From Malachius bipustulatus (lineage: Eukaryota > Arthropoda > Insecta > Coleoptera > Melyridae), in contig OU342631.1 in NCBI GenBank assembly GCA_910589415.1, positions 14,198,001 through 14,262,000 of the forward strand: DNA of 64,000 nucleotides, given 5' to 3'. A model generated the notes under the pieces. It ran no database searches. It had not been told where the DNA came from and saw nothing but the letters and a program-made list of their open reading frames with translations. How positions within the stretch are numbered: position 1 is the stretch's first letter; each line of letters opens with the position of its first letter. Below, piece after piece: positions 11,110 to 22,117 of the stretch. The position numbers were made by a program, and so were the translations under genes.

Positions 11110-12765
11110 CACACTGAGACTGACTGGTACCTACCTAGAAATTTTCATCCCCTCTCGACATTAGACTAGGTATAGGTATATTATATTCAGCTTTTAAGCT
11201 CCGTTAAAATGTAGCTTGATCGGAAAAAGGAATAATAAATAAATAATTTGATAGATTGAACCTAGATTCCTACAGGATGTTTAAGTATTATTTACAAAAC
11301 AGGTATCTCAGTTAAAAAAATATTTTCAGAAAAAATTCAACTGAGTTTTCTTGATATTTTAGCTTCATCTGCAAGCCCTTCAATTTATGGTACCTACCTA
11401 CTTATCTAAGACTAGTAAAAATAAAATTAATAAAAATAAAAAATGGTAAAAAGCTACATTTATTGTGAATTTTTATCGAAAATGGCGCGTCCTATCGAAA
11501 TTTCTTATGAGTTTAGCTTTCTTATAGTAATTCCATCTAACTTTTCGAAAAAACAATAAAAAAAGAAAAATGACAGTTCAAATTTTTTATGAGAAAAATG
11601 AGTCACGTGACAGTGGATTTTACGCCACTGGGTGCTCCGGTTTAACCCAGAATTTTTACAAATACGGATAATAGAAAGCCTCTATACAAAAATTCAGAAT
11701 TATTGGTCCACTCTCTCTAGCACCAAAGTAACAGCAACGGAGATCGGAACTCGAACTTGGTTGTCAATACGTAACCGCCACCTTAATATACGACTTTTTA
11801 GTAAAAATAACTTTATTTTACACTAATAAAGTCGCTAAAACTTAATTTATATACCTTTATACCATACTTTATAGTGATAATAACTTCTAAGTAGCTTTCA
11901 AGGTGCTGGAGACGTAGTAGTTACGACTATAATAGTAGAATAACCACAAAGCGTTTGGAACTCAAAGGTGGCAAAGAGGTGGCAAATTATGGTAACAGCA
12001 ACTAACTAATGTTACTAAAATGCGTCTTCAAAGTTCCACTCACTTCAAAGTAGTTTTGGTAGCTACCGCCACATTCTGGTAACCTCTATCTGGGTATTCA
12101 CAGTTATGGGACTAGTTAGTAATACATATTTAGTTGTGTTGCAGTTATGTTTCTGTTACTTCTATAGAAGTGATCGGATCCGTGCATTGTTACTATATGT
12201 AGGTATAATAGTAGCAGGAACCATTCAATTTTACCATCAAGTAATTTCCACCATATAGGTAGTCCCGGTGACAACTATCCTTGTAACATCAATTTTATAT
12301 GTTGGCGGCGGGCAAAGACATTACTGAGATTGAAAAAAGTAAAAGAAGTAAAAGTTACAGGCATTCGATAACATTTTACAGAAAATTGAAAGGACAGAAA
12401 TATTTTAATACGAATAGAAGTAGTACACACGTAAATACAAAGACGAACAGAAACAGAGAAACATCAGTAACAAGCAACAACCAACAAAACGACCCATAAC
12501 GTAATTAACATTCGTCATTTATTTGAACATCCTTTTTTCGGGCTATGAATGACAAAGTGACAACCATGTCACAGAAGGTGATGACACGGGTATTGCTACG
12601 TTCCAGTGACTTTCAATTACCGTCGGTGATTTTAGGTATCGAACTTTAGTTTGGTTAAAATAACTTTCAAGTTCCATTTTCCATAGTCTGTTACGACCAT
12701 TAAGAAACATTTACTTAGAAGTACCGTATTTTCGTGGGAATTATTTCAAAGTTATTCTTTTTAAA
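11110..12765. other. Region without a gene; diverged dispersed-repeat material
   Basis: The stretch about 11860-12300 is unusually dense in GTTACTT/AAGTAAC-like words and resembles the dispersed family seen more clearly at 20100-20740 and 32320-32845. Frames at 11632-11826 and 12299-12499 have low-complexity products and no recognised domain. No splice or promoter context was found. Confidence 0.4.
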
Positions 12766-13038
12766 ATATCGATGGTGAACTGGCAATATGTCCTATCTGA
12801 AATTTCAGGCATTTTCCGTTTATTGTGTTAAATTGTCCTATCTGCTATTATACACGTTCAGCATGTGATTAATATTTATTGCTAAATTTAAGTATATTAA
12901 GTATATGTTACAAAATAAACATATACGTATTTTTTTTCTTGTTTCGGAAATTCTAAATTAAAAAAAAGAACGTTTTTTTCGCTTCCTGACCAATTTACTT
13001 TTTTGAGATAGGACTTATTGCCAGTTCACCATCGATAT
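12766..13038. mobile_element. Short MITE with about 33-bp terminal inverted repeats
   Basis: ATATCGATGGTGAACTGGCA at 12766 and its complement ending at 13038 form terminal inverted repeats of about 33 bp with one mismatch. They enclose about 205 bp of very AT-rich sequence with oligo(T) and a palindromic AAGTATAT/ATATACGT patch. No coding capacity. These ends are unlike the CAGGGTG family in this window, so it belongs to a separate family. Confidence 0.7.
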
Positions 13039-13437
13039 GCCATTTTTAAGGATACGATCGAAGACGCCATTGTCGGCTATTAAAACCCTTACCTCAAAAG
13101 GAAGATTGAAAAATATATTTTCAAACGTTTAATTAAAACATCAATGCATTACTAATGAGTTTGAAGTTTCTGACGAATAAAAAAAAGATTTCTACTACCA
13201 GAGCATGCTATTTCTTGAATTGAGTTTCCGTTGTTTTTTCTGCGACGTCGCTTCGCTGTAATGGCGATGCATGTGGAACGTAATCGTACGAGTTGCGGGC
13301 ACGACCCAGGAAAGTCATAGGCACAGGCACCTTAAAATCATTCCCAATTTTGGTGGTTTAGGCTAGGCACGTATTAACAACGTTCCTAGAACGTGCTCAT
13401 AACTAGTGGCAAGACACTTGAAAGTTCCTTAGATGAT

Positions 13438-13490
13438 CGCCGCTACGTTCCAACTCGCCGCTACGTTCCAACCCGCCGCTACGTTCCAAC
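13438..13490 (+). repeat. GC-rich minisatellite, three 18-bp units
   Basis: Three tandem copies of CGCCGCTACGTTCCAAC plus one variable base (13438, 13456, 13474). The unit is far more GC-rich than the surroundings. An isolated GCTACGTTCCA occurs near 12596, so the unit probably arose from a pre-existing dispersed sequence (compare ACTAGTGGCAA...AAAGTTCC here and near 32760). Confidence 0.85.
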
Positions 13491-13631
13491 GATCAATTGT
13501 GCTGCTTGGACATTAGACATTATAGTGGACAGATATACAACAAAAACCAATTTCGCATTAATCAACAAATAACATCAGTGCGTATCAATGAGTATATAGG
13601 TATATATTTTGGTTAAAATTCATAAAATATA

Positions 13632-13680
13632 TTGTCAACCGGTTTCGGGTGTTAGCCCACCCTCAGGACAACTGATAGTG
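13632..13680 (-). ncRNA. Hammerhead-like motif, degenerate
   Basis: On the minus strand the order is CTGA, a GGGTG/CACCC stem with a six-base loop, GAAAC, then a palindromic AACCGGTT. This is the layout of minimal hammerhead ribozymes associated with Penelope-like retroelements, but the first conserved block reads CTGAGGG instead of CTGANGA, which should impair catalysis. It may be a decayed retroelement end. No reverse transcriptase is present nearby. Confidence 0.35.
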
Positions 13681-13984
13681 AGATGGGAGTTGTTGTAGGT
13701 GTTCAAAAAATTTATAAGGTTCTTACTGTAATACTCACGAGTTGAAATGTGACGTCGAGTGATGTGAGGTATTTCGGTTCCTTGCCTGGTGTAGCTAGGA
13801 GTAGAATTACGATTCAGGTACGATACTTGGGACTAGGAAAATAGCATGCATTTTCCCCCTCACCCGAGTATGCAGACACGGCCTTGAAAATGGCCTTTTC
13901 ACGTCAAATGCATTTTGCTACGATGATTCTAAAGACTTGTTTGCGCATGACGATATGTAGTTGTCACGGAAAAGATACTACTTT

Positions 13985-14040
13985 TTGTTAACTTAGGCTG
14001 ATGATGGCCTATACAGACCGAAACATGTACCCATAACCTC
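13985..14040 (+). ncRNA. Hammerhead-like motif with intact CTGATGA and GAAAC boxes
   Basis: CTGATGA (13998-14004) and GAAAC (14020-14024) flank a stem with one mismatch (GGCCT against AGACC, four-base loop), followed by palindromic ACATGT. Intact core boxes with a tiny stem III match the minimal hammerhead ribozymes known from Penelope-like elements. Stem I pairing is weak on reading, so activity is uncertain. It lies about 350 bp from the degenerate minus-strand copy, which suggests remnants of one element family. Confidence 0.4.
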
Positions 14041-15430
14041 CAAAACGTAACTTTTTGTTGGTAAAAAAAGTTTCTTTGTTAGTATTATTCGAAACATGGC
14101 CGTATATTTTTCTCATTATACTCACTCTATAGATCATAGCGTTTATTCATGATACGTAAATTTATTGCTAGAAAATCTGCTCTTTAAATTCAATGGCGCG
14201 TACATGATCTATCATATATCACCCAGATTAATCAAACAATAAATTAATTTTTCATGTGTTTTTTATGCATACATTTCGGTATTATTTTCAGGCACCTGCT
14301 TAATAAAATATTTAATTAAGTGGAGAAAATGACCGTGGAATAGGGGAGGATTAATCCAAGCGCACCCCTCTTGTGATGCTGCGTTATTGTCCGATCCTTG
14401 AGCTCTATGCTTTGGCGAACTACAATAGAATTAGACAGACAAGTGCAAATAATTTTAATATCTACTCAGACGGGTCGGGAATTCATGCACCTGACCTTGT
14501 GCACTTGTAATAAATACGAATAGGGTGTTTTTTTTGTATGCTTCGTAGAGGGAATGGGAACCTATAAAAAGAAATAGAGATATGATTAGGGGAAAGTTTT
14601 TTGGATTTTCTTAACTAATGTTTGCAAAAATATAGGTAAGCATTGAAAAAGCTAATTACATAATATGGAAGTAATAACTATTGAATTCCTTGTATAGTAA
14701 TGGCTGCAAGGGATGGTCCTAATAAAGAAGGAAAAAAATTGAAACATCCTGAAACTCCTTTCATCAATCCTAAGCTAATTATTACATTTTGTGAAATTAA
14801 GTTGTAGGGTCATCACTTTTCCAAGTCATACTCGTAGGTACTTATACCTATAGCGTAAGTTTTCGAGTGTTTTTCTGAGAAATCGTAGCGTGAAATTCTT
14901 CGCGAAATTGGCAGTAGAGCTTTATAAATGTACCCGGAGTTCGCAATCATGTTGTCAAATTGTAGCCAATACCGAGTGACAGGCTATCAGCCATCTGTGA
15001 AATATTCAGTGTTTAAAATTCAGTTTCAGCAGCGCGTTGGGAAGAGCTTGAACCGAAAGCGCCCTCGAGTTTGGTCGTTGCCGCTTATTTAGCTTTTTTG
15101 CCCTGAAAACGAGATACAATCATCGACGAAATAATTCCGTTGTCTTACTGAAGGATTTTGTACAATAATTGAAGATATTTCTTCAAATTGCTATACCTAA
15201 CTATTGCAACAGGTATCAGCAGAGTACTTTCATATCAGTAAATCAGAGCTTTTCATATCATAACAACTTAATTTCTTCATGAATTACAAGTATTATAAAA
15301 ATTGCAATTATCAAAATAAAGAATATCAAAAGGGAAATCCATGATCTGGGTCCCTGAAAATCCGCATGGTGCATGTGGTTTTTTGGGCGAGGGAATCATT
15401 GCATGAATTGAACCATTTGGTGAGCGTTAT
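14041..15430. other. Region without a recognised gene
   Basis: AT-rich sequence with scattered GC-richer patches (about 14340-14420 and 15035-15090). No frame longer than 60 codons, no splice pair and no repeat relationship inside the window could be supported. Confidence 0.4.
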
Positions 15431-16905
15431 ACAGGGTGATTCATGACTAATGCGACGTAGTTAAATACCAGATAGGAGACATCGTGATGACAGGACTAAA
15501 TCTGACAATTTTTTTTTCCGCCAACAGGTACCAAGATACAGGGTGTTTGTTTTCTATATGTTTGGGCTTACATTTTAAACGGTGTGATTGCAACGGTTTT
15601 AAAAGAAACAAAAAACGGGTTTTAAACAAAATTTTGCAGAAATCCTCTTCTAGCGAGGCACTTCAAGATGACCTATCGACAAATTGAAAATTCAGGACCG
15701 TATAGGTAGGTATTTGAAAAGAAATGGTTGGCACTTTTTTGACAGAAAAGCTCATTTTTCGATCCGCTTTCGGAATAAACGGCATCGATTCGGAAAGTAC
15801 CTACCTACAGGAAAAATGCTCAGAAGTGAGCTTTTTAACTCGAACGGCACACTCCGACCAGTTTCCCAAAATACGATCAAATTAAGAAGTTCGTACTGCA
15901 TTTTACAATCGATTTTTGTGAAGCTGGTCGAGGTATGCCGTGCGATATAAAAAGCTCAATTCATATCATTTTTACCGTACCGGATTCGGATCCGGTGACG
16001 TTTTCGACGAAAATCAATCGAAAAATGTGCGTTTCTTTAAAAAAATGCGATGAAATATTTCTCCAAGTACGGCCCTGGTTCCTAGAATTAAAAGTCTGGA
16101 AATAGGTACTAAATTTGCAGTACATCAGCTTTTGAAATGATTTAAAATGAATTTTGAGGAACCCTGGCAACAATTTTCCAGCAAAATGGAAAATAGAAGT
16201 TTAGGTATACCTTGATTACACAAGTTCTAAACCTGTTTGAAGTGTGCCGTTCGATTTATCAAGCTCATGTCATAGCATTTTTCTCGTACTTTCCGAATCC
16301 GATGTCGTTTTTCCGAAAGCTCATCTGAAAATGTGCTTTTTTGTCAAAAAAGTGCGAATAATTTTTCTTCAAGTACAGCCCTGCATGCATGGTTACTAAA
16401 TTTAAAATTCTGGCAATAGGCTATCCCATAAATTCGTAGTACGACGTACGACAGCTTTTCAAACGATTTTCAATGAATTTTGAGGAACATTAGAAACAAT
16501 TTATGCAGAAAAATTGAAAATTAAAGTTTAAGCAGGTGCTAGTTCTTACTTTTGTCTTATTTTGTGAAACTGTTCAAAGTGTGCCGTCGATCTAAGAAGC
16601 TTATTTAATAGTATTTTTCGTGTAATTTCCAAATCCGATGCCGTTTGTTCCGAAAGTCGATCGGAAAATCCGATTTTCTCTCAAAAAAGAGCAAACTATA
16701 TTTCTTTTCGAGTACGGTCCTGGATTTTCAATTTGTCGATAGGTCATCTTGAAGTACCGCGGTATAGAAGAGTGTTTCAAACATAGAAAACATCCTGTAG
16801 CTTCGTAGCTGTTGGCAAAAAAAATTGTCATCGATTTAAATTTGCCTCGATGTCTCCTCCACGGTTTTCTTCGATGTCCTCAACGGCTTTCTTTGCTACA
16901 GGATG
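15431..16905. mobile_element. Complex foldback element with internal tandem units
   Basis: Outer arms pair around AGGAGACATCG (about 15473) with CGATGTCTCCTCC (about 16858), and around TGACAATTTTTT and GCCAACAG just inside. The extreme ends (CAGGGTGATTCATGA on the left, CTACAGGATGTA on the right) fit only weakly. Inside, a unit occurs once inverted (about 15660-15900) and three times direct (about 15930, 16240, 16580). Frames at 15484-15687, 15684-15950, 15961-16173 and 16601-16831 run through these units and show no known domain. Confidence 0.6.
15930..16745 (-). repeat. Three direct tandem units (309 and 337 bp spacing) in the foldback
   Basis: The anchor GCCGT(G/T)CGAT occurs at 15937, 16246 and 16583. 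Each time it is followed by AAGCT(C/T)A, a (C/T)TTTCCGAATCCGATG-like block, a lysine/serine-poor A/T segment, and AAGTAC(G/A)G(C/T)CCT. Units have diverged substantially, so the expansion is old. An inverted copy at about 15660-15900 forms the opposite arm of the element. Confidence 0.65.
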
Positions 16906-18230
16906 TAAATATTTGTTTTGATAGCGGCTTCGAACTTTTTGATTAAAAATTTAGATACTTCTTGAACATCTAAGAAAAGTTGCTATGACCTGAGCCTTTT
17001 TTCTATACATATTTTCATGGTAATCAATATTCAAAAGATCGCCCCTTATTGATTGAAGAGTCCTTTTAATCCCACCTAGAACAAGACAAGGCAGAAATAC
17101 TTACACGTCGAGGCGCAATAATTCTTACGAGCACTAGCACTATAATACCTACTATTTCTGGATAGGTACGTAAAGTTAGCCTGCTCTTATATTTATAAAA
17201 TATCGACATAGGTGTTCTGCACGTTGTTTTTTTTCAATTAAAGGGATAAGTATAATTACTATTGAAGAAAGAAGAGGTACCTATAACGTAAAATTAATCT
17301 ATTTTAAACTGCATGAAATATTTATAAGTAATTAGTAATATAGGTATGCTACATAGCAAATAAGAAAAGCTTATTCGGATAATATCAAAGAATCGATAAG
17401 TATATAATAATAGTTCAGGTTAGCGTAATAATCAAGGCTAGTAAGCAAACAGGGACATTCTTCAAGTTTTTGAAATTTGTGCCTGGCAGATCTCACCTTA
17501 TAAATTATTCAGCATTGTATCGTTGAGCGGGCAATAAATATGTGCTAACTCCTGTAATTTACGTGTAGCGCAACGCAAATAAAGGATAAAGGCTACAAGA
17601 GGAGCCGCGGTTTGCTACAAGCTACTATAAAGTGCATATTAATATCCTGCTGGACAACTGGTTAGCTCCCACTGGTTGTGACTTATGACCGACCGTATGA
17701 CAGAGCCGGGGTTTTATCCTCGCCTGGCTAAGTAACTGATTAGCCAAACAGCCACTCATGATGACTATCAATTACTTTCCTTACTTTAATAGTCCTTTTT
17801 CTTCGTGTATATGTATATAATGACATTGCAACGGACTTACTATTCAATTTTCTTGTATGAAATTACCTGATGCCTGATGCTAGGCTAGCCAACGCCACTT
17901 GTTAACTTATTCCCATTTAAATACTTTTTTCTATCACGCACAGGAATTTTTTTACTCACGAGTACTACACCCTCAACTTAGGTATAGACCCTGCTAAAGC
18001 TCAATCAATTATTATTAAACTATTAACTTATAATTAATGTCCAAAACAGGTTCTATAGTCTCACTCAGAACGGTAGAATTTTGTGAGAGAAATTACTACC
18101 CCCTATTGTCTCAGGGGGCGTTATTTGTCTATTAATGTCGAAACCCCCCGGTTAATTGCTTTCGAGGCAAGGTGTGTGATTGATTGCATTGATTGATTAG
18201 AAATACTTACCAAAACTCTTTCTTTCTTCA
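16906..18230. other. Region without a supported gene; possible degenerate tRNA-like head
   Basis: AT-rich, with scattered TAGGTAGG words. At about 17650-17735, TGGTTAGCTCCCACTGG followed by GGGGTTTTATCC loosely resembles A and B boxes of a tRNA-derived SINE, but the B box departs from consensus at two or more positions and no tail or target duplication is visible. Nothing else recognised. Confidence 0.35.
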
Positions 18231-18237
18231 GTTTATA

Positions 18238-18417
18238 ATGGACGACCTAACCTGGGAAGCTGAAGAACTTAAGAATTTTAATTTTGATTTATTTGTGTAC
18301 GATGTAAATTTTGAAGATTCATATTGTTGGCACAATTCAACTGGAAGTCAATGTAGTGGGTCCGGCCGTGTATACCTGCTGGTTGTTTGCTTAATAATTT
18401 GCTTCTTATTTAAGTAA
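18238..18417 (+). CDS. Candidate exon: acidic N-terminus followed by a membrane segment
   Basis: A polypyrimidine tract and acceptor (CTCTTTCTTTCTTCAG, ending at 18231) lies 6 bp upstream of ATG 18238. The 59-codon frame encodes an acidic, aromatic-rich segment with one Asn-Ser-Thr glycosylation sequon and two cysteines, then a strongly hydrophobic stretch (VYLLVVCLIICFLF) close to the stop. A donor-like AA|GTAAAT overlaps the stop codon, so the frame may continue by splicing. The layout would suit the first coding exon of a receptor with an extracellular N-terminus and a first membrane helix, but no family signature is present. It could equally be a chance frame. Confidence 0.3.
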   Translation: MDDLTWEAEELKNFNFDLFVYDVNFEDSYCWHNSTGSQCSGSGRVYLLVVCLIICFLFK

Positions 18418-18464
18418 ATGAAATACAAAAACTGAATAATATACAGGAGATGAGCCGTTGCATG

Positions 18465-18885
18465 GAGGGAAGGGAGGTAAAGGTCCCACATTCGTGGTTT
18501 CCGGTTATATCTCAAAAACGGTGTATCGTAGGAAAAAAAAATTTAGAAATAAATGAAAGTCCATAAAATTATCTACAGCTTTTATTCCATACGTAATTTT
18601 TGAATTCTCAACCGTTTTTGAGTTACACGTTCCACAAAAGTAGATATTTTCAAAAAAAAATAATTTTTCATCAAACATTCCTTATGTAATATTATTTTAT
18701 ATATTTCCGAGCTTGTAGCTCAAAAACGCTTGAGAATACAAAAAACATGTATAGAATAACAGTTATAAATAATCTTATGAGCTTTTATTTACTGTCAAAA
18801 AATTTTCCCCTGCGATGCACCGTTTTCGAGATATAAGCGGTAATCAAAAAATTATTACCATTTCTTACCCTCCCACCTCTCTGGT
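18465..18885. mobile_element. Diverged foldback element
   Basis: TTATATCTCAAAAACGGTG (about 18505) pairs with its complement in CACCGTTTTCGAGATATAA near 18818-18836. Weaker pairing extends outward through the GAGGGAAGGGAGGTAA region (about 18475) to TTACCCTCCCACCTCTC (about 18866). The spacer is AT-rich with no frame. Arms are diverged, so this is an old copy. Confidence 0.55.
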
Positions 18886-19224
18886 CCCCTGGCTCCCACC
18901 CAGACGTCATGACTTTTGATATTTTCACACCCTAAGCACCTTGAAGAAGTTTCTGAAGAAATCGCTTTGGTAGCTACCTGCTCACGCACTGTAATCTCTT
19001 TTTGGGCCATTCTTTGACTGCATGGATTAACATGCAGGTTAGTCGTTATCATTGATGTTCTTGATTTCATTAGGTAGGTACGGAAAAATGAAAGTGTCGC
19101 TCCCAAAAATTTTTCCTGATTTTGATTGGGGATACCTAACTTTCAATATTCCCATGAAATTTCGATTTTTTCTCGCATGTCAACAGCCCCGTGTCTTTAA
19201 TTTTTCTGCTTTGTGAGGGATCTC

Positions 19225-19935
19225 AACTCAAAAAAAAAGATCAACAAATTTTTTTCAAGGTGATATTCACAGGCGAGCAAAATGACTCCACGATCGTATC
19301 CCAGTTTTCTAAATAAATTTTTTTTTGTAAATTTTGATGAGCATATTTTCCTCGATGTCTCACCTCGAAACTTTTAAATTTTTTGATTTAACACCACCTG
19401 CATGTAATGACAAGGGTGATCTCAAAAGTAAACTGTTTGCTCTTGAAGTGTATATAACTTTCATATAGTAGTCAATCGATTTTGGAAATTTTAGCCTCGT
19501 ATTGAAGCCAAAACTTCAGGCAAGAAAATCTGGGAACGAAAATTGACTCAATACAAACATTAAAAAACCAAGAGATAGGGAAAAAATTCTCCAATTTTTT
19601 TTTTTTTTTTTAACAGGTTTCGGGAGGAAAATTGATTGAAAATCAACTAGAAAAAAAGTCCCCTAGCCACTTTGCAGTTCTTGAAGTGTATAACTTTCTT
19701 ACTCGTGAATCGATTTTAGAAATTTAAGCCTCGTATTAAAGTTAAAACTTCAGGCAAGAAAAGCCAGGGACAAAAATTGACCCAGGATAAACAGTAAAAA
19801 ACAAAAGATTGGATAAATAATTATTACCCAAATTTAAAGTTCATCTCGAAACATGTTTCGGGAGGAAATTGAATGAAAATCAACTAGAAAATTGTAAAAG
19901 TCCCCTAGCCATACTTTGCAGTTCCAAATGGTACC
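19225..19935 (+). repeat. Tandem duplication, about 237-bp unit
   Basis: CTTGAAGTGTATA at about 19443 recurs at about 19680, followed in both copies by ATCGATTTT(G/A)GAAATTT(T/A)AGCCTCGTATT, AACTTCAGGCAAGAAAA, a poly(A)/(T)-rich part, TTTCGGGAGGAAA and AAAAGTCCCCTAGCCA. A short related piece lies at 62240-62335. No conserved frame. Confidence 0.65.
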
Positions 19936-20099
19936 TCGACGGTGCCATCTATGGAACTATAATAATGAAGCAGACAAACTGACCAAATTACCTACTGAGT
20001 TAAGTTAAATCAATTAAATCAATGAATAAATGAACATAATTTACTCTGTACCTAATTGACATTTAAATCCTCTTAACAACCATAAACTATGTTCCAGGC

Positions 20100-20740
20100 C
20101 ATATTATATCCCAGAGGTGTGAGCACTGTAAAGCATGCGCAAATCCTTTTGGTAATGAGATGCCTCATCAAAGTCGTTGTTACTTTATTGTATATTTTAA
20201 GAGTAGTTGGAACCTTAAAGTAACGTGATATAACACAAGTAGTGAAAATTACTTTAATAAAGTATCTTTCATTAGTAGCCAGAACGTTATTTTTACTGTG
20301 AATACAATTCCACAAGGCCTTGAAAATTTTATTTCAAGTCCCGAAAACGTAGCCGCAACTTCAACAACTAGTTTTAAGTTTAAAAACTTTGAAGTTGCTA
20401 TTAGGTAACCTGTTGAAGTTATTGCAATTATCATTCAATAAGGTTCCAAAGATTTTGAGGTAATTTTATCAGTCACGATTACGTTTACTAAGAAAAAACA
20501 TATTATCAATATATCGTAGATATAAATAACTATACACATGCAGTTACCAAAAACTCTAAATTGAGATAATATTAACTTGCGTGTCATTTGTCATAAATTT
20601 ATTCTTAGAGATTTTTTTATTTTTTTATTTAAAATTTTATTCTTATACGTAATAACGACCAAGTGAAAGTTACTAATTACTTCCAATTCCAGTAGCTGTT
20701 ACTTTAATGCTGCTTGGGAATGGATCATGTTTACAATAAA
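20100..20740 (-). repeat. Dispersed repeat family, minus-strand copy
   Basis: The reverse complement of this stretch matches 32320-32845 over several hundred bases with moderate divergence. Shared blocks are AACGTTCTGGCTACTAATGA, AAAATTACCTCAAAATC, GACTTGAAAT and CTGGAATTGGAAGTAA. Parts of 11860-12300 and 13320-13440 look like older members. Terminal repeats and coding capacity were not seen, so the class is unknown. Confidence 0.6.
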
Positions 20741-21657
20741 AGCCTTAAACAATGAAACAGATTAATTTTTTTATGACTGCCATTATGTGAAATAAGTATG
20801 AATACCTCTGCTGTATTATAGGTGCCAATTCAATACAAACCAAACTGTTTGTCATGACATCATACATGCAATTTATCAACAAGCAATTTCGTCGAGGTTC
20901 ATTTCCATGCTTCCATTCGAGTGATCCAGAACTAAAGGTAATAGTTCCGACTTAACTGTTAATTACAAGTTGCAAATAGCTCCGACATTAATTACAATCC
21001 CTTAGTACGCATATAGTACGCCGGAGTTGTGTTAATAAATCAGTGTCAAAAGCTGGCTGCTATCTACCATTATTCGAGACATAAATCCATCACAGCAGAG
21101 TTCGGTATGCCATCAACGACGTATTTTAATTCTATACGCAAATAAACAATTGTTAACATTTAGCCAGAGAACTTTGAATGCCAAAAGAGAATGAGTTTAT
21201 ATAGAAGGCGACTGTTTGGGTGCGATATTATACGATGGATGGATCGAAATGGTTTATTTTTGGACTTAATATACAGTGTGCCGCAGGATAAGGATAAACA
21301 GCATGAGGATCTCGCGGAAACCGGTGAGAGATACATGATGCAGGGTCGTTTAAATTAGCAAAAAGTTGAGCAATTAGTGGTGAATGATATTCTTTTGAGA
21401 GAACAGGAAAATTCCGCTTACATCCGGATATGTTCGAAAAAAAAACGAAATCTTACAATTTCCGTTGTAATTTTTTTTCTGAAGTAAAAAAAAAAAACAA
21501 AAAAAAGTTGAATCGACTTCGAAACTAAAACTTTGTAAACGTCATCTTGTTCAGCTAAAAAAGTAGCAATGAGGAAGTGTCCTTTGTTATTTCGTATCTA
21601 TCCAAATAGAAAAATAAAAACGAAATTTTACGATTTGGCTTTTATTTTTTTCGTACC
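20741..21657. other. Region without a recognised gene
   Basis: AT-rich, with a lone element-terminus word TACAGTGTGCCGCAGGATAA near 21274 that resembles the end of the element at 48935 but has no partner nearby. Poly(A) patches lie near 21430-21510. No gene evidence. Confidence 0.4.
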
Positions 21658-22026
21658 TATATCTCCGGATTTACAGTCTTTTTCTATTGGTTTTCCTCTT
21701 TTGTCAATTGCTTTTCCTTATTTGTCAAATGAGTTTCCCCCATTTATTAAACGTCAGTTTGATTTTTCAATTCAAATTCCTCTTTTGTCAAATGAGATTC
21801 CTTTTATATCAAATGCTTTTCCAATAATGTTTAGATTACTGTCACTGTACGTAAATGGGATTGACATAAAGTGAAACTGATTTGACATAAAAGGAAATTG
21901 ATTGCTAAATCAATGACTATAATCATTGATAGATAGAAAAATAAGAAAATCATTTGACAAATAAGGAAAACCAATTGACAAAAGAGGAAAACCAAAAGCA
22001 AAAGACTGTAAAGTGGTTATCTCCAG
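21658..22026. repeat. Cruciform-forming foldback built from a short degenerate motif
   Basis: About 75 bp at 21658-21735 is an almost exact reverse complement of 21949-22026 (anchors GACTGTAAA, GAGGAAAACCA, CAATTGACAAA). The interior consists of further degenerate copies of the same idea, TTTTGTCAAATG(A)GNTTCC, in plus orientation on the left and minus on the right. The frame at 21569-21874 simply translates these repeats and is not considered a gene. Confidence 0.65.
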
Positions 22027-22117
22027 ATAACTGACCTCTAGTTAATACATTTTTCTTGATTTTATTAAAACCGAATCTTTTTGTTACAAAATAAATAAGC
22101 ACCTCGATAATATTATA

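Noticed and set aside
17650..17735. tRNA gene or SINE head
   Set aside because: The B-box candidate GGTTTTATCC departs from consensus, no cloverleaf closes, and there is no tail or target duplication.
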